Shown: one piece after another, positions 40,701-52,700 of the stretch
How positions within the stretch are numbered: position 1 is the stretch's first letter
How the letters are laid out: every line of letters begins with the position of its first letter
DNA from: Onchidella celtica
Lineage: Eukaryota > Mollusca > Gastropoda > Systellommatophora > Onchidiidae
DNA length: 64,000 bases
Direction of reading: 5' to 3'
NCBI GenBank assembly: GCA_963931925.1
Contig: OZ007575.1
Coordinates: 36,229,850-36,293,849 of the forward strand
Made by a program: the position numbers and the translations under genes
Notes under the pieces: model-generated
Databases searched by the model: none
What the model was told of the DNA's origin: nothing
The model's input: the letters and a program-made list of their open reading frames with translations, nothing else

Positions 40701-43700
40701 TAGGGTCTCAAGTTCCCTACTCCTTGAACTCGTAAGGTCAGGGTTAATTTTTACGTCCCTGTAACCTTGTGTCGGAGTTAACTCCGGCAATTGAATTTGT
40801 AACTCTTCCTGCGCCTCGGTGTCGCTTACGTCACAGTCCAACTGGTCTACGACCCCCGTACAAGCGGTAGAGAAGACAGTCTCCTCTGGTCTTGTCTGTG
40901 CACACAGATACTGTGGTCCTTCTACTGAATTTCCTTATTATTGTCTTTTCTACTCTTTTTTATTATTAATAGTGCAGTACATTTTATGAATATAGAATTA
41001 GTTGTGCTGTAAAGGTAAATTTCTGAATTGTATTGGATACAAGTAGGTGTGGTTATATCTGGTGTGATCTCAGGTCTCTGGTCGTGTCGTTAGTATCATA
41101 CCGACAGGTTAGCCGTTTTTTTTAAATATATACCATAACCATAAATCTGTGAAATGGCGGAACTCCAACAATTAATGAAGTTGGGTAAGGAACTTGGCCT
41201 TGAGGGAGAGGAGCTACGCGGCTGGATCAAAGAACAGCAGGCGGATTTGCGCGATGAGCGTGCTAAGGATAGAGAGCGAGAAAAAGAGGCTAAGGCTCAG
41301 GAGCAGGAGAGAGAGGCTAAGGATAAGCAAGAGGAAAGAGAGGCTAAGGCTCAGCAACAAGAAAGAGAGGCTAAGGATAAGGAACAGGAAAGGGAGTTTA
41401 AGCAACAGGAAAGAGAGGTCCCGGGTTCAAATCCCGGACGAGCCCCCAGTGTCACAAATCCCAGACTGGGAGATGTAATAAGTATGACAGGACAACAATC
41501 ACGAACAACAAGTTTAACACTTAACAGAACAACCCATCAGACTCACACATTTATTAAACATAATTATACATATAATAGCGCAATTACATACATTATATTA
41601 TTGAAATGCACTGCCGTACAACGGCCTTATTCTCACACACACGCTCCCTCGGATCCACAATCCGGTAGTTACTCCTAACGGCACTTCGGCCTCAGCCTCT
41701 CCCCTCAGGGTCTTAATAGTACCTTAATGATTCACTGGCACCGCAGTCTCTCAATACCACCTTCCTATTGTCATACACCTTAGCACTCCCCTAGCACCTC
41801 CGCAGGGCAATAACACATTATTATTTCCATAGCCATCAACATGGCAACAACATAATATCAGTTCACTAGCCTATCAACATGGCAACAACATAGTATCTCA
41901 TTCACTCTCATATCTACGTCCCTGTCCGTGGCCTGACTGCCACGACTTTATGTGCCTCTACTGTCCTGCACTGACAGCCTCACTTCTGGCCTATGTGTGG
42001 CCTCCGGCCCTATGCTGGCCTATCCCCTGTGCTCATCGAGGTGGCTCTGCGGCCCGTCCCCGACACCTACAAGAATAACATTACATTGGTATAATACCCT
42101 ACCATTTCTATTCGCTCCACCTCTCCTTACAATCCATGAAGCGTACACACACTAGTTCACCTTTCACTCACCACACATCTTACGGTAACACACCTCCATC
42201 GGAGTACACACTACTCACTCGCGCTACAAATCCATGAACTCACTTTCATCTATCGCTCGTGGCGCACATTGCTATATCCAATATCAAGGACTTCCACATT
42301 CCTCACATATACTTATTCACATCATGGTAATAGACGAATATAATATAATACATCAATCATAATAATCAATCAACGTTCTACATACCAGTCATAACTGGAA
42401 AGACCTCTCACTAGTCTTCTCGACTGCTTCCCCTTTATGTCCGCCCGATGGGCTTTTATTCACAGGTCCGATCCCTAGGACCTTCTAACTTGCAGTGCTA
42501 GTTATACAGCGCTTTCGCCTCCTTCAGACCCCGCCCCACTACTACTCACAACAGCACGCTTAACTTGCTGTCTACTGTGAGTCCTTACTCTACACCCGCT
42601 CTGTAGCAATCCCCTTAATTGCACTCACTCCACTCGTGACAGGCGTGAAGTGGCCGTTGCCGTTCCAACGCACCCAAAGGGGTGAGGGCAATTTTACACC
42701 CACTTTAGCACTACCGTTAGTGGTATGAGATAAAGGCCTAGTTCAGAAGGAGGTGTTTTTATGGGCATTGAGAAAATGACAAAAAAACTCTCTTACAGTC
42801 ACCTGTCTGGTAATTCTGATTGCAGATTAGGATGGGTAGATCTAACTTACATTATCTATTATGAACACAGAATGATTTTTTACTTGCAAACCGATTTGTT
42901 CAAGAAAAGTGACATACCCAATTACAATTTTAACAGCACGACTTACCCCGCGTTCACACTAGAGATCCAGTTACGGTAAGTAACTTTCGTACTGCTCAAT
43001 AACGGACGAGGTTAATCTTTACATCTCGTCCAATTGTGTTCTCACCTAACTTTCGAAATATTATGAAAACCACAGAAAAACTCTGGGGTCGCAGCAAGGC
43101 TATATAGAAAGTCAAATTCTGGCAAAGAGAAAAAAATGTATGTAGCAAAGCTTGCAATACAAGCAAGAACTCGCAGCTAAGTAGACATAATATTCTATTC
43201 ATATTCTATATATTTCATATTCAAATCTTTTATTGTTCGGTTGTTTTATCTGTTCAATTTTCCATTTTTTTCTGTTGTTGGGTTTTTTTCTTGTTTTTTT
43301 TCCTTGAAAATGCTGTTGCCCAAATATAGGCCATTTTCTGTCGTCTTCTCTTTTAGCTTGAGTTTCGTTGTATCGTTTGGGTATTATTTATAACGGGAGG
43401 CTTTGCTACATGCAAAATTTTCTTTTCACCTAACTGTCGTAAACTAGTAAGTTTGGAGAGAACACGAGGAGAGATACAAAGACTGAAGTCATCCGTTCGT
43501 GAGTGGTATGAAAGTTGGTGAAAACAGATCTCTGGTGTGAATGCGGGGTTACGTATTTACCTCATGTAACTGACAAAATATTACTCATGATTAACCAGCC
43601 CTTTAAAAGTCAAGCAAGTTACAGCTTGATGTGCTGAACAGTCGGTATGACTGTTAATAACACACTTACATGGAATTTGCCACTCTGATTGATAGGCACA

Positions 43701-46700
43701 CGGGCTTTCCTCCAGCTGGGTCCCGAGTCACTCCGTAGTGACCATTGCATCATATCAGGCCCTAGGGCACCTTCAGATCCATCTGGTGCTATATAAACAT
43801 TCAACTGCCCAAGCTGGCTACCCTGAAAACACACACATTTATAATGTCAGATTGACCAAACTCTCAACTGACCCTGGATCGAGCAACCTTGAGGAAAAGC
43901 AAAACAACAAATTGTAGATGGCATAAACGGCTTATGAGCTGCAAGGGCCAAAAATTATGTTCTGTGTACAACCTGCAGTGCGGTTTTAGGTGTATGTTGC
44001 AAACGTGTTGTGTGTATGTGACAAGACTGGAGTACCCTAGCGCGAAGCCCAATCGGGAGCATTATAATTTGGTCCAGTTAGCTTCAAGCTGATTCCGATG
44101 GCATCAGTAGGATTGTAATTTGTATGGTAACTATTCTAAGCCAATTAGAAAAGGACATTGGGAAGACTTATTCGATTCAGCTATAAAGATTGTTAAAATT
44201 GCAGTGTTTTTGGTCGCTTTACTCTATCCAAGGGTGGTTTCTGAAAAGTTTGTATTTTGCTGTTCAGACTCATGACCTGTTCTGTCGGCTATGCAACAGC
44301 TTATTCGGCAGAGCGTTCTCCAGGCATGCCGAAGTCTCCTGCTCGTGCAACGGTTTGACCTACATTTCCAGTCTGTCAATTCGATTTCTTTCCTTTTTGT
44401 TGCTCCTATTGATTTTTGGTATCTGAAGATTCCACCAGGGTGTATCTTTAGCTTTTTCGCTGGACACAAATAAATGAAATTTCAGGCATAAGTACATTTT
44501 ATTTTCCCCCGAGGATATATCCACTTGGCAGACCATTGTCATTAACAAAGACGCGGGGCAGGGTAAAGAAAAACAAATACCAAGACAAATTCCTGGAGAA
44601 ATTCCACTGAATGTAATCACAGCCTGAGTTTCAGCTAAGTAATTTTCTTTCAGGCAACTCACAGATAGATAGAATAAGTCATGCTGAAAGCCGCTGGGGG
44701 CTCCCAAGAGGTCTTGAGGGCTGCAGTGATGTGTGTTTAAAAGAGCCGGGTATGAAGAGAATGCACTATTCACCTTGAAGCCCATGTGGGCTTTATGTGT
44801 GAGGAGTTTTTTGTGACAACATAGCCCCCTCCCCCCCCCCCCCCCCCTTTTCCCCCAATCAGATCTGTATCTTTCACCAAACAAAGGGGGTAAAAGCTAG
44901 AAACGCTAATAAAACAAGGGCAAGGGGGAAAGTTTTACTTACAGACATGTGGTAGTAGAACTCTAGACACTGCGGAGAGCCACTGTTGGCCGGGTAAGCT
45001 GGACTAATGATCCTGGCTGCGTCACCGGCAGCGCCGTTATTGTTGACCTGAAAGTGGATCAGTAGATACAAGCGGTGAACGAGTGGCCGTATCAGGCGGG
45101 GCTTCATTTAGGCTATGTGACTTTGCTGGGTTGCAGTCATGCCAGTAAAAGAACCAAAATACCAAATGACGTATGGGATTGCCACTTGTAAGACAAAGAT
45201 GCTTATTTGAGCTCAGTAATTCTCCCCAAGCAGTGGAAAGGTTAAATGACTCACGGAACTGCTTTAATCTTCCGGCTGCCAGGGAGAAAAGTATTGTGCT
45301 CTGCCAGCGGTTTTTGTTTTACCCGCATATGTTAAATCTTATAAATCTGGTATTTGGAACATACCAAATGGCCTAGACCCTCCAATAAAGTGCACATTAG
45401 CCCTAAGAGCCCAAACACACTGGCTTCTGTTTCGTTTCGCTTTCGGCAGTTTTGCCGAATATCAGTCTCGTCATGCCGAATAGCCCAGAGAGATGTCAAA
45501 AAACCTTCACTGCGCCTTTCTGAGTGCACGGGGCTTCTGCTTTTCTCTTGTTTCACTTGTCGTCGAGACTGTCGTCTTTCTGTGAAACTATCGAAAGCGA
45601 AACGAAACCTAAACGAAACCGACGCGACTATGTCTGGGCTCTAATATCTCTCACTTATATTTCTGACACATCAGAATCGCTTAGTTCCACGTGTGTCTTT
45701 TTCCAACAGAGCCCCTGAAGTGATTCATATAAAATGATATCTTATGACCAGTATTGTGCGCAAATATTCAAAGATAATATGCACAACGAGAAAAATAAAT
45801 AAATAGCTAAAATAGCTTAGAGCTGAAAGAGTTAATTGGAAGCTGATATCATGGGCTCTGACAACATAATGTTTAAAATGTACCCAATTTTAACCTGCCT
45901 AAGCTAATACTCAGATTAGATCAACTTGACACCGTTTTAAGAAACTCATTCTTGGAAACAAACCTGAGGGTATATGAAAAAGCCCTTTGAAGGGTCAGAA
46001 TGAGTATGTTCTTGGAAGGGCTTCAGCGTATCTGAAGAGGCCATGTTGGATGACGATATAACCCAGGAATTGGGAGCTGTGCTATCTGACTGAAACCCAC
46101 ACAAAGACACGTCATCAAACTTGCAGGTGACCGAGGCGGATGCAGGTGGGGCGGATGTAGGTAGGGTGGTGCTAGTCTGTTGTCCTACTGAAGTAACTTC
46201 GGCAGCTGGTGGTAGTGCTGGTGAAGATAATTTCATTCCATGAAGAAAAGATTGCAAAAATCTTCTGTTGATTCTGATTTTGAGTGGATGTAATAACGAC
46301 TATGGTTTGATGATTCTCATTTTGAGTGTTATAATAATGGTTAGATTCTGATGGCTCTCATTTTGAATGAGTATAATAATGGTTATGTTCTGATGATTCT
46401 CATTTTGAGTAAGTATAATATTTTCTATGCTCTGATGATTCTCATTTTATGTGAATATAATATTTTTTATGCTCTGATGATTTTCATTTTGATTGGATAT
46501 AACAATGTCTGTGTTCTGACAATTCTCATTTTGAGTGAATGTAATAATGGCTATGTTCTGATGATTTTCAGAATGAGGAAATAATTATGGCTGTTTTCTG
46601 AGGTTTGTCAGAATGGGAATCTACACCTAAGGTTTGAATGATTCTCTAAATATACCATACAGCTATATTCTGGATGATTTTCAGACTGTGAAGATAATTA

Positions 46701-49700
46701 TTATAGCTATGTTTTGAATGACTGATCATTCTCAGACTGTTGACTTATGGCTATTTTCTGATGTTTCCCAGACTGTGGATCTACAGCTACGCTTTGAATG
46801 ATTCTCCAGATCTACAGCTATATTCTGAATGATTCTCAGATTGTGAATGTAATATGGCTATGACTGAATAGTTCTCAGAGTGTGAATACACAGCTATTTC
46901 TATTGATTCTCAGGCTATGAATACAAGGATTTTTTTTTCCTGTTAAGTGCAAAGTTCAGAATTTTGATGAAAATAAGGTTTTATTCATTTACATATATAC
47001 ATTTTTGCTGTGGTTAGATAAATTAGATTATGTTGATGTACTTTTCATCCGTATAATTTGCATTGTTTCTGCATAATTTCTTAAGCGAGGTTTTGCTACA
47101 TTCATCTTTGTTTTTGCTATATTTTGATTTTGTTGTTCAACACTTCAATTCTCCCGTGTCTTGACTTACTTTTACAGGCTTCAGGCAGGAATGTGATGTC
47201 ATCAAGGGCGATGTCATTGGTCACAGAGTAACCCAGGATCACTTCAAACCTAACCTGCATGGAAACAATGCAACAGAAAATCAAACACTGGAAGGAGAAT
47301 TAGTAAAGGACAAAATTAACAACATACTCATTCAGAAAACGCTACATATCATGACAGACACAGCATTTTTCAGTTTTAACCATCTGTACTCAAATGCTTC
47401 TGTAAAGAAAACTTTAGATCCACCAAGCATGACAGTTATCATTTCTTGTTTCATCAAATTTCTAGGTCGTCCAGGAACAATGAAATAATCTACATCAAAG
47501 GCAACAGAGAAGTACAGAAGATCGATTTTACTGTTTGCAATTCGCCTCAACGAGACATTATAACTAGATTTGTGCCACATTTTACTAACGTTCCATGCCA
47601 TGTAATCAGCCTCTTATTGTGTTGTGATGTATGTTCATGTAATGATGCGTGAGATATATGTACCATGTAATTGCTCTTAAACGCTCCATGACAGCAAATT
47701 TCCTTCACTGGATAATGAAGTGATTCTTATCTTATCTTACATCTTATCTTATCTTATCTTACTTTGTAGTTAACATCTGAGGCGCCCACAGTAGCCATGC
47801 CAGTTTGCCAGTCGTTTCCCTGCCCGCCGGACAATGAGAAGGTCAAGTTGGCAGGACGTGATGGACCGGTACCCAGGAAGTCCGTGTAGATGTTCAGGGT
47901 GCCTATGTAAGCGCCCCGCATGTGGAACTGGAAGTGAATACACTGGAGTCCAGGTGGGAACGCTTCCGACATGAACCAAGCTTTGTCGCCGTAATGCCTT
48001 GGGGTGTTGGCTTCTGCGTAGATGTAATGTCCTGAAAGAGAATGAATGAATTCTGTGCTTTATACCAATGAAAGATTTCTGGACAAATCACGTCTAAGGG
48101 TGAGGAGGGGGGGGGGGGTATCATAATAGGCCCGTAATGGCACAGTCAGGTGCTGGCAGACAAGAACTGCACACCATAATTACCTATTATTTTCTAAGTA
48201 ACTCCGGGAAGACCTATCATATTAAGTCCGGTCAGACACAGTCAGCTTCTACGACTATTATTTCTTGGGTGTATATTTTTCTGACAGCAACTGGCTGTGG
48301 CGTTCCAGGCTTGATATGATACCTCCCTCAGGCCCGGCGTCCATTAGGTCATTTTGATCGGCTAACTAGTGGGATGTTGACGTCACAAGATTGAGTTTCA
48401 GCAAGGGTATATATTTATAGAGAGATCTCACTTCCGCCAAAACGCGAAATTTAGGTCGCTGCGGTAAACAGGAATTCAAAGAGGCCGTCTTCACCAAAGA
48501 TAGTGTGTATATCTGTTTACTTGTGGGTGTACATATTTTTGGGGTGATTGAAACTATTTAGAACCGTTTGCAAGTTCTTAGGCCCCGTGGAAATGCACAA
48601 ACGGGTATTGTTAACTGCATCGACCTACTTTCCGCTCCATGCTAACAGTGGTTTCGCAGAGGCAAATCGCCCAATAGTGAAACCTCTGTATACACACAGT
48701 CATACTCGCTCATTTCAATGAGATCCAGTTATGCTCTCTGGTATGCGAGGTCTCATTTGAAGCCCAATGTTCTGACGTCATCATCCAACTAGTCGGTGGA
48801 TCAAATGCAATGGTGTTCGCTGGGCAGTTGTCGTTGTTATTTTTTTTTACCTCTGTTTCGCGACCTCTTTGAAAGTTCTGATCAACTCCTGACACCCCCC
48901 CCCCCCCCACCCCGCCCCCTTTCTTCCCCTTCAAGTCAAAGAAAAGGAAAAATTTTAACCCCTTACTACTAATTATCTACCAACTTTCTCTCCCAAATCA
49001 ATGTCGTCCACCTTTTTCTTTTTGTTTTCACTGGAAATATTGTCTTATATCAAATATGATACGTATATTTTTTTGTCTCAGGCGCGGCTTTGCGACATAC
49101 AACTTTTTCTTTTTGCCACATCTTGACTTTGCTTCAAGCCTTGCTGCGACCCCACATAATTATCTTCTCTGTTTACTTCTTTATAACCTTTTGTGAAGTC
49201 AGGTGAACAAACCATATAACGTACACGGCAACAACAACAAAAAAAAACAACAACAAACAAAATGTTTACAGTACCTTCAGGGGCCTCAATAGTGGTGTCC
49301 ATGCCAGGGGCGGCCACACTAACGGTGTTCCCAGACCCCCAGATCCAGTCAAAGTCATCGCCGGCGAGACGATTGTCCCAGGTACACAAATCTCTCTCAA
49401 ACCTGCAAGCACCTGAAGTAGACAGACAACCAACACATTGAGACCTTAGCTCTTGTTTGTTCCAACTCCACTTTTTGCACAACTGAGAGATTCGACGTTA
49501 AACGTTTGCGGCTTTGGTATTACTAGTTTGCCCGCTGACTCGGGGAATACATAGATGCGATTTATAAAGCTGCGTTTCCATCACCAGTATGTAAATTGAG
49601 GCAGTGAACGAAATTTTCTGTCATACTTTTTAATTCTAAGCGAAGAAAAGGCGTCTTTTTGTCCCGTTCAAAATGTCAGAACACTTTCTTATGTTTAACT

Positions 49701-52700
49701 GAGGTGTGGCTCAAAATCAACGAAACTATAAAAAATATAGCAAACTTCAAGACCTTTTAGAATAAGCCCACATACGCCTTTTCGTCTTTCTATGCCTAAT
49801 GTGACATTTTGTAGAATTTAAGGCTCAGCGGTTAAACAGCTTTTCATTGGAGGCCTTACTTCCTTTATAATAATTATGATACTGTTGTTAGGAGATTGTG
49901 TTATTTCACACAATAAGCCATAGATGAGCAGTGAACATAACATACTATTTTCTCTACCAGGCTTTGTCATAAGTCAATGGTCCCTGGACAAAAGCATTAT
50001 GACAAGGAGTTTGAACAAATCGGAACTGTCAAATTGTGCTTTTTTTGTACCACTTCTACATACGATAAGATCTCCGGAAAATAGAGATAGAACAAACAAG
50101 AACTCAAGTCGCGACATTTCAGTGTGGCTAGGTACAAGGCTGTCTCACGTCGCAGATCGGGTTTGGAACAAATGAGATACCAGATGCCGCATTTAAATAT
50201 TGTTTTTAATTTGAGTTTTGGGTTTAAGGGCGAGACAACACCATAACGGCCATTTTGCGCTTTTGGCGGTATTTTCTTTATCTTATAAATTTTTGGGTTA
50301 GTTTTCAGTTTTCAGATTCTTATAAATACGATCGAGGAAAATTGAAGTTAAAAGTCTTAAGCTGTGTTTTCGTGTGAACGGAAACGGTAACCGCGACGGA
50401 AACGTCAAAATTCATCAAATAATTTTTAAAAAAAGAGTAAGTTGGGAAAAACAATAGGCACTGGCCACACTGGTGCGGTATGGGTAGTACCTAGTGTGTT
50501 AGTGTGAAGCGAAATTTACGGTTGGCAAGCCACCAGTCTGGCGCCTACATCAGCCTTCGTCTGTTTCACCCCTAACACGAGGCAACGGACACAGCTGTGA
50601 AAGATTGCTGTTGCTTGTACGTACGGTACCCCATGTGTTTTGCAATAGGGTACGTACTTTAAAGCCTTTTTTTCTGACCCCAGAGCTAGAGGGTTCCCCC
50701 CGAAATAGCCTTAACACAGCCTTAATTAATTATTTTGTTTTTTTGTTTTTTTTTTGTTGAAAGGATAGGGGGCAGGGTTAGGGATTCGAAAAGATTTAGG
50801 AATGTGGATAAGGACGGGTTTAGGAATAGGCACGTATACGTACGCGCCCCTAGCGCAAAATGCTTGGGGCACGTACGTACAAGTAACAACAGCCAAAAAC
50901 ATACCAAATCCCCTGACAAACGTGCATTGTTAAGATCTGTTTCTGTCCATCTGCGAGTCTCTCCTTACCCTGTGTGCTGCAGGACCCCTGGGTCAGAGCG
51001 AAATCATCCAGCAGAATGTCAGTGATGCGTGACCCTAGTATCTCTAGCTCCAGGGTGATGGTAAACGGGTCGTGAGAGGAGAAGGTCACCTCGACCGGAG
51101 ACCACATTTCGCCTTGGTTCTGTCGTTTGTGTGCAAGCAACTCCTGATAAACGCAAAAATGAATACATGCATCGTTTAATCCTGTGTAGTTGTACCGAGG
51201 ACAACAGAGTTAGCCCAGAGAGTGTGTATAATATAGAGAGATCTCATTTCCGCCAAATCGCAAAACTAGGTCGCTGCGGTAAACAAGAATTGAAAAAGAC
51301 CTTCTTCACCAAAGTTAGTGTGCACATCTGTTTACTGTGGTTTGTTCATATTTTTAGGCTGATTAAAACTATTTAGAGCCAGCCGTTTGTAATTTCTTAC
51401 GCCCCTTGGAAATGCACCAACGAGTATTATTTGTTTACCGCAGAGACCTACTTTCCGCTCCATGCTAACAGTGACGCGGAGCCACCAGTGTCTCGCAGTG
51501 CAAATCGACCAATAGTGAAACCTCTCTATACATACATACTCTCTGGTTAGCCTAGGTGCGCACTAGCCGAGTTTGTTCGGCCCAACTAGTTGGATGGTGA
51601 CGTCACGACACTGAGTTTCAATGTAAATCAAACTAGTTGGCCGGTACGCGGGATCTCATTAGAAACTAAATGTCGTGACGTCATCAGCCATGAAAATCGG
51701 CTAGTGCGGACCGTCTCTTGAGTCTTGAGGCAGCGAATCCCGTGTCTTCGGGAATCAGTGCAGAATTCGCGCCATATATCCATTATTTTAATTAAAATTA
51801 CGTCAAACGTGATACAGTTGGTGGTCAATTTTGTGAAAATAATCCACACCATCAAGCAATTATTACTTTTGAGCAGGGATAAAAGTCATGTGGTAAATGC
51901 CCTCAGAAAGCCTTGGGAAATTTGCTCTCAAAACTCCAACTTGCTGGCAAAATTCTGAATGGCCACATGATTTGTGCTAATGAATTAAGTTACGAAGATT
52001 TACAGATATAGTCCTGAAGTCCTGAAGACCTGATCAGTCTAATTTCAAGCACAGAATTAGGTTATGTCGCAAATGAATCGCCTCCAACATTTCGTAATTT
52101 GGTAATCATGGCCTCAGATTAAACGGCTTGGAGTTGACCTATTGAGGTAATCAATTATGATATTCCAGCGCTAATATGCTCAAATCCCCCCCCCCCCCCC
52201 TTGCTGACGAGTTTTCAACTGAGCTGAAATCTACTTAATCCAGAGGATTTCATTGTGGTGTAATCTTCGCCTTTTTCCCCTCACAAAGACACAGCCTATT
52301 TCAACAGTTTCAAAAATTACAAAAATTAATTTTTAAATGTCAACTAATCTGACCCAATCAGTTTTGTATAGACCAATTGTATTATTCAAGTTTCAAGCAA
52401 TTTTTTTCATTAAATGTTGGAAAAATGTAAAATATAATGACCTTTTATTGTGTTCCCGTTGAAAAGCCCACCGTGTGGGTTATTATATTAATTTTTGATA
52501 GGCATTCAATTTGGTGCTTAATGCCTTGGCGTGCATGAGATGTGAAGCAAATCAGAAGATTATGAAGAGACAGAGAGAGAAGGGCGGATGCACGTGTTTA
52601 TTGCGGGCGGTGCCGGGTAACTCATCAAATTTCTTGATCATCCACGAGCATAAGAATAAAACACATCAAAGCGAATAGAGAAAGCAACAGATCATTTTCG

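Larger units (their letters stand above)
37813..42646 (-). mobile_element. Young Ty3/gypsy-type LTR retrotransposon, internally rearranged
   Basis: Two 1192-bp LTRs (tgtcac...gtgaca) bound a 2440-bp interior, all flanked by a 5-bp target duplication ggcgt (37813-37817 and 42642-42646). The LTRs appear identical by eye and share every internal coordinate offset (3632), so the insertion is recent. In the sense (minus) direction: 5' LTR, primer site with a long tRNA-Pro copy, an inverted gag start, RT-RNase H, polypurine tract, 3' LTR. Protease, most of gag and integrase are missing, so it must have moved using proteins from another copy. It sits in the intron between exons 12 and 13, in the same orientation as the host gene. 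Confidence 0.93.

Noticed and set aside
41154..41678. Host coiled-coil protein of 174 residues
   Set aside because: The first 86 codons look like a gag N-terminus and the rest is tRNA-Pro and LTR sequence read through, so it is not a natural protein.
44360..44884. 174-codon minus-strand ORF between exons 11 and 12
   Set aside because: Begins in a poly-C/G tract and has no MAM features; exons 11 and 12 already join in phase without it.
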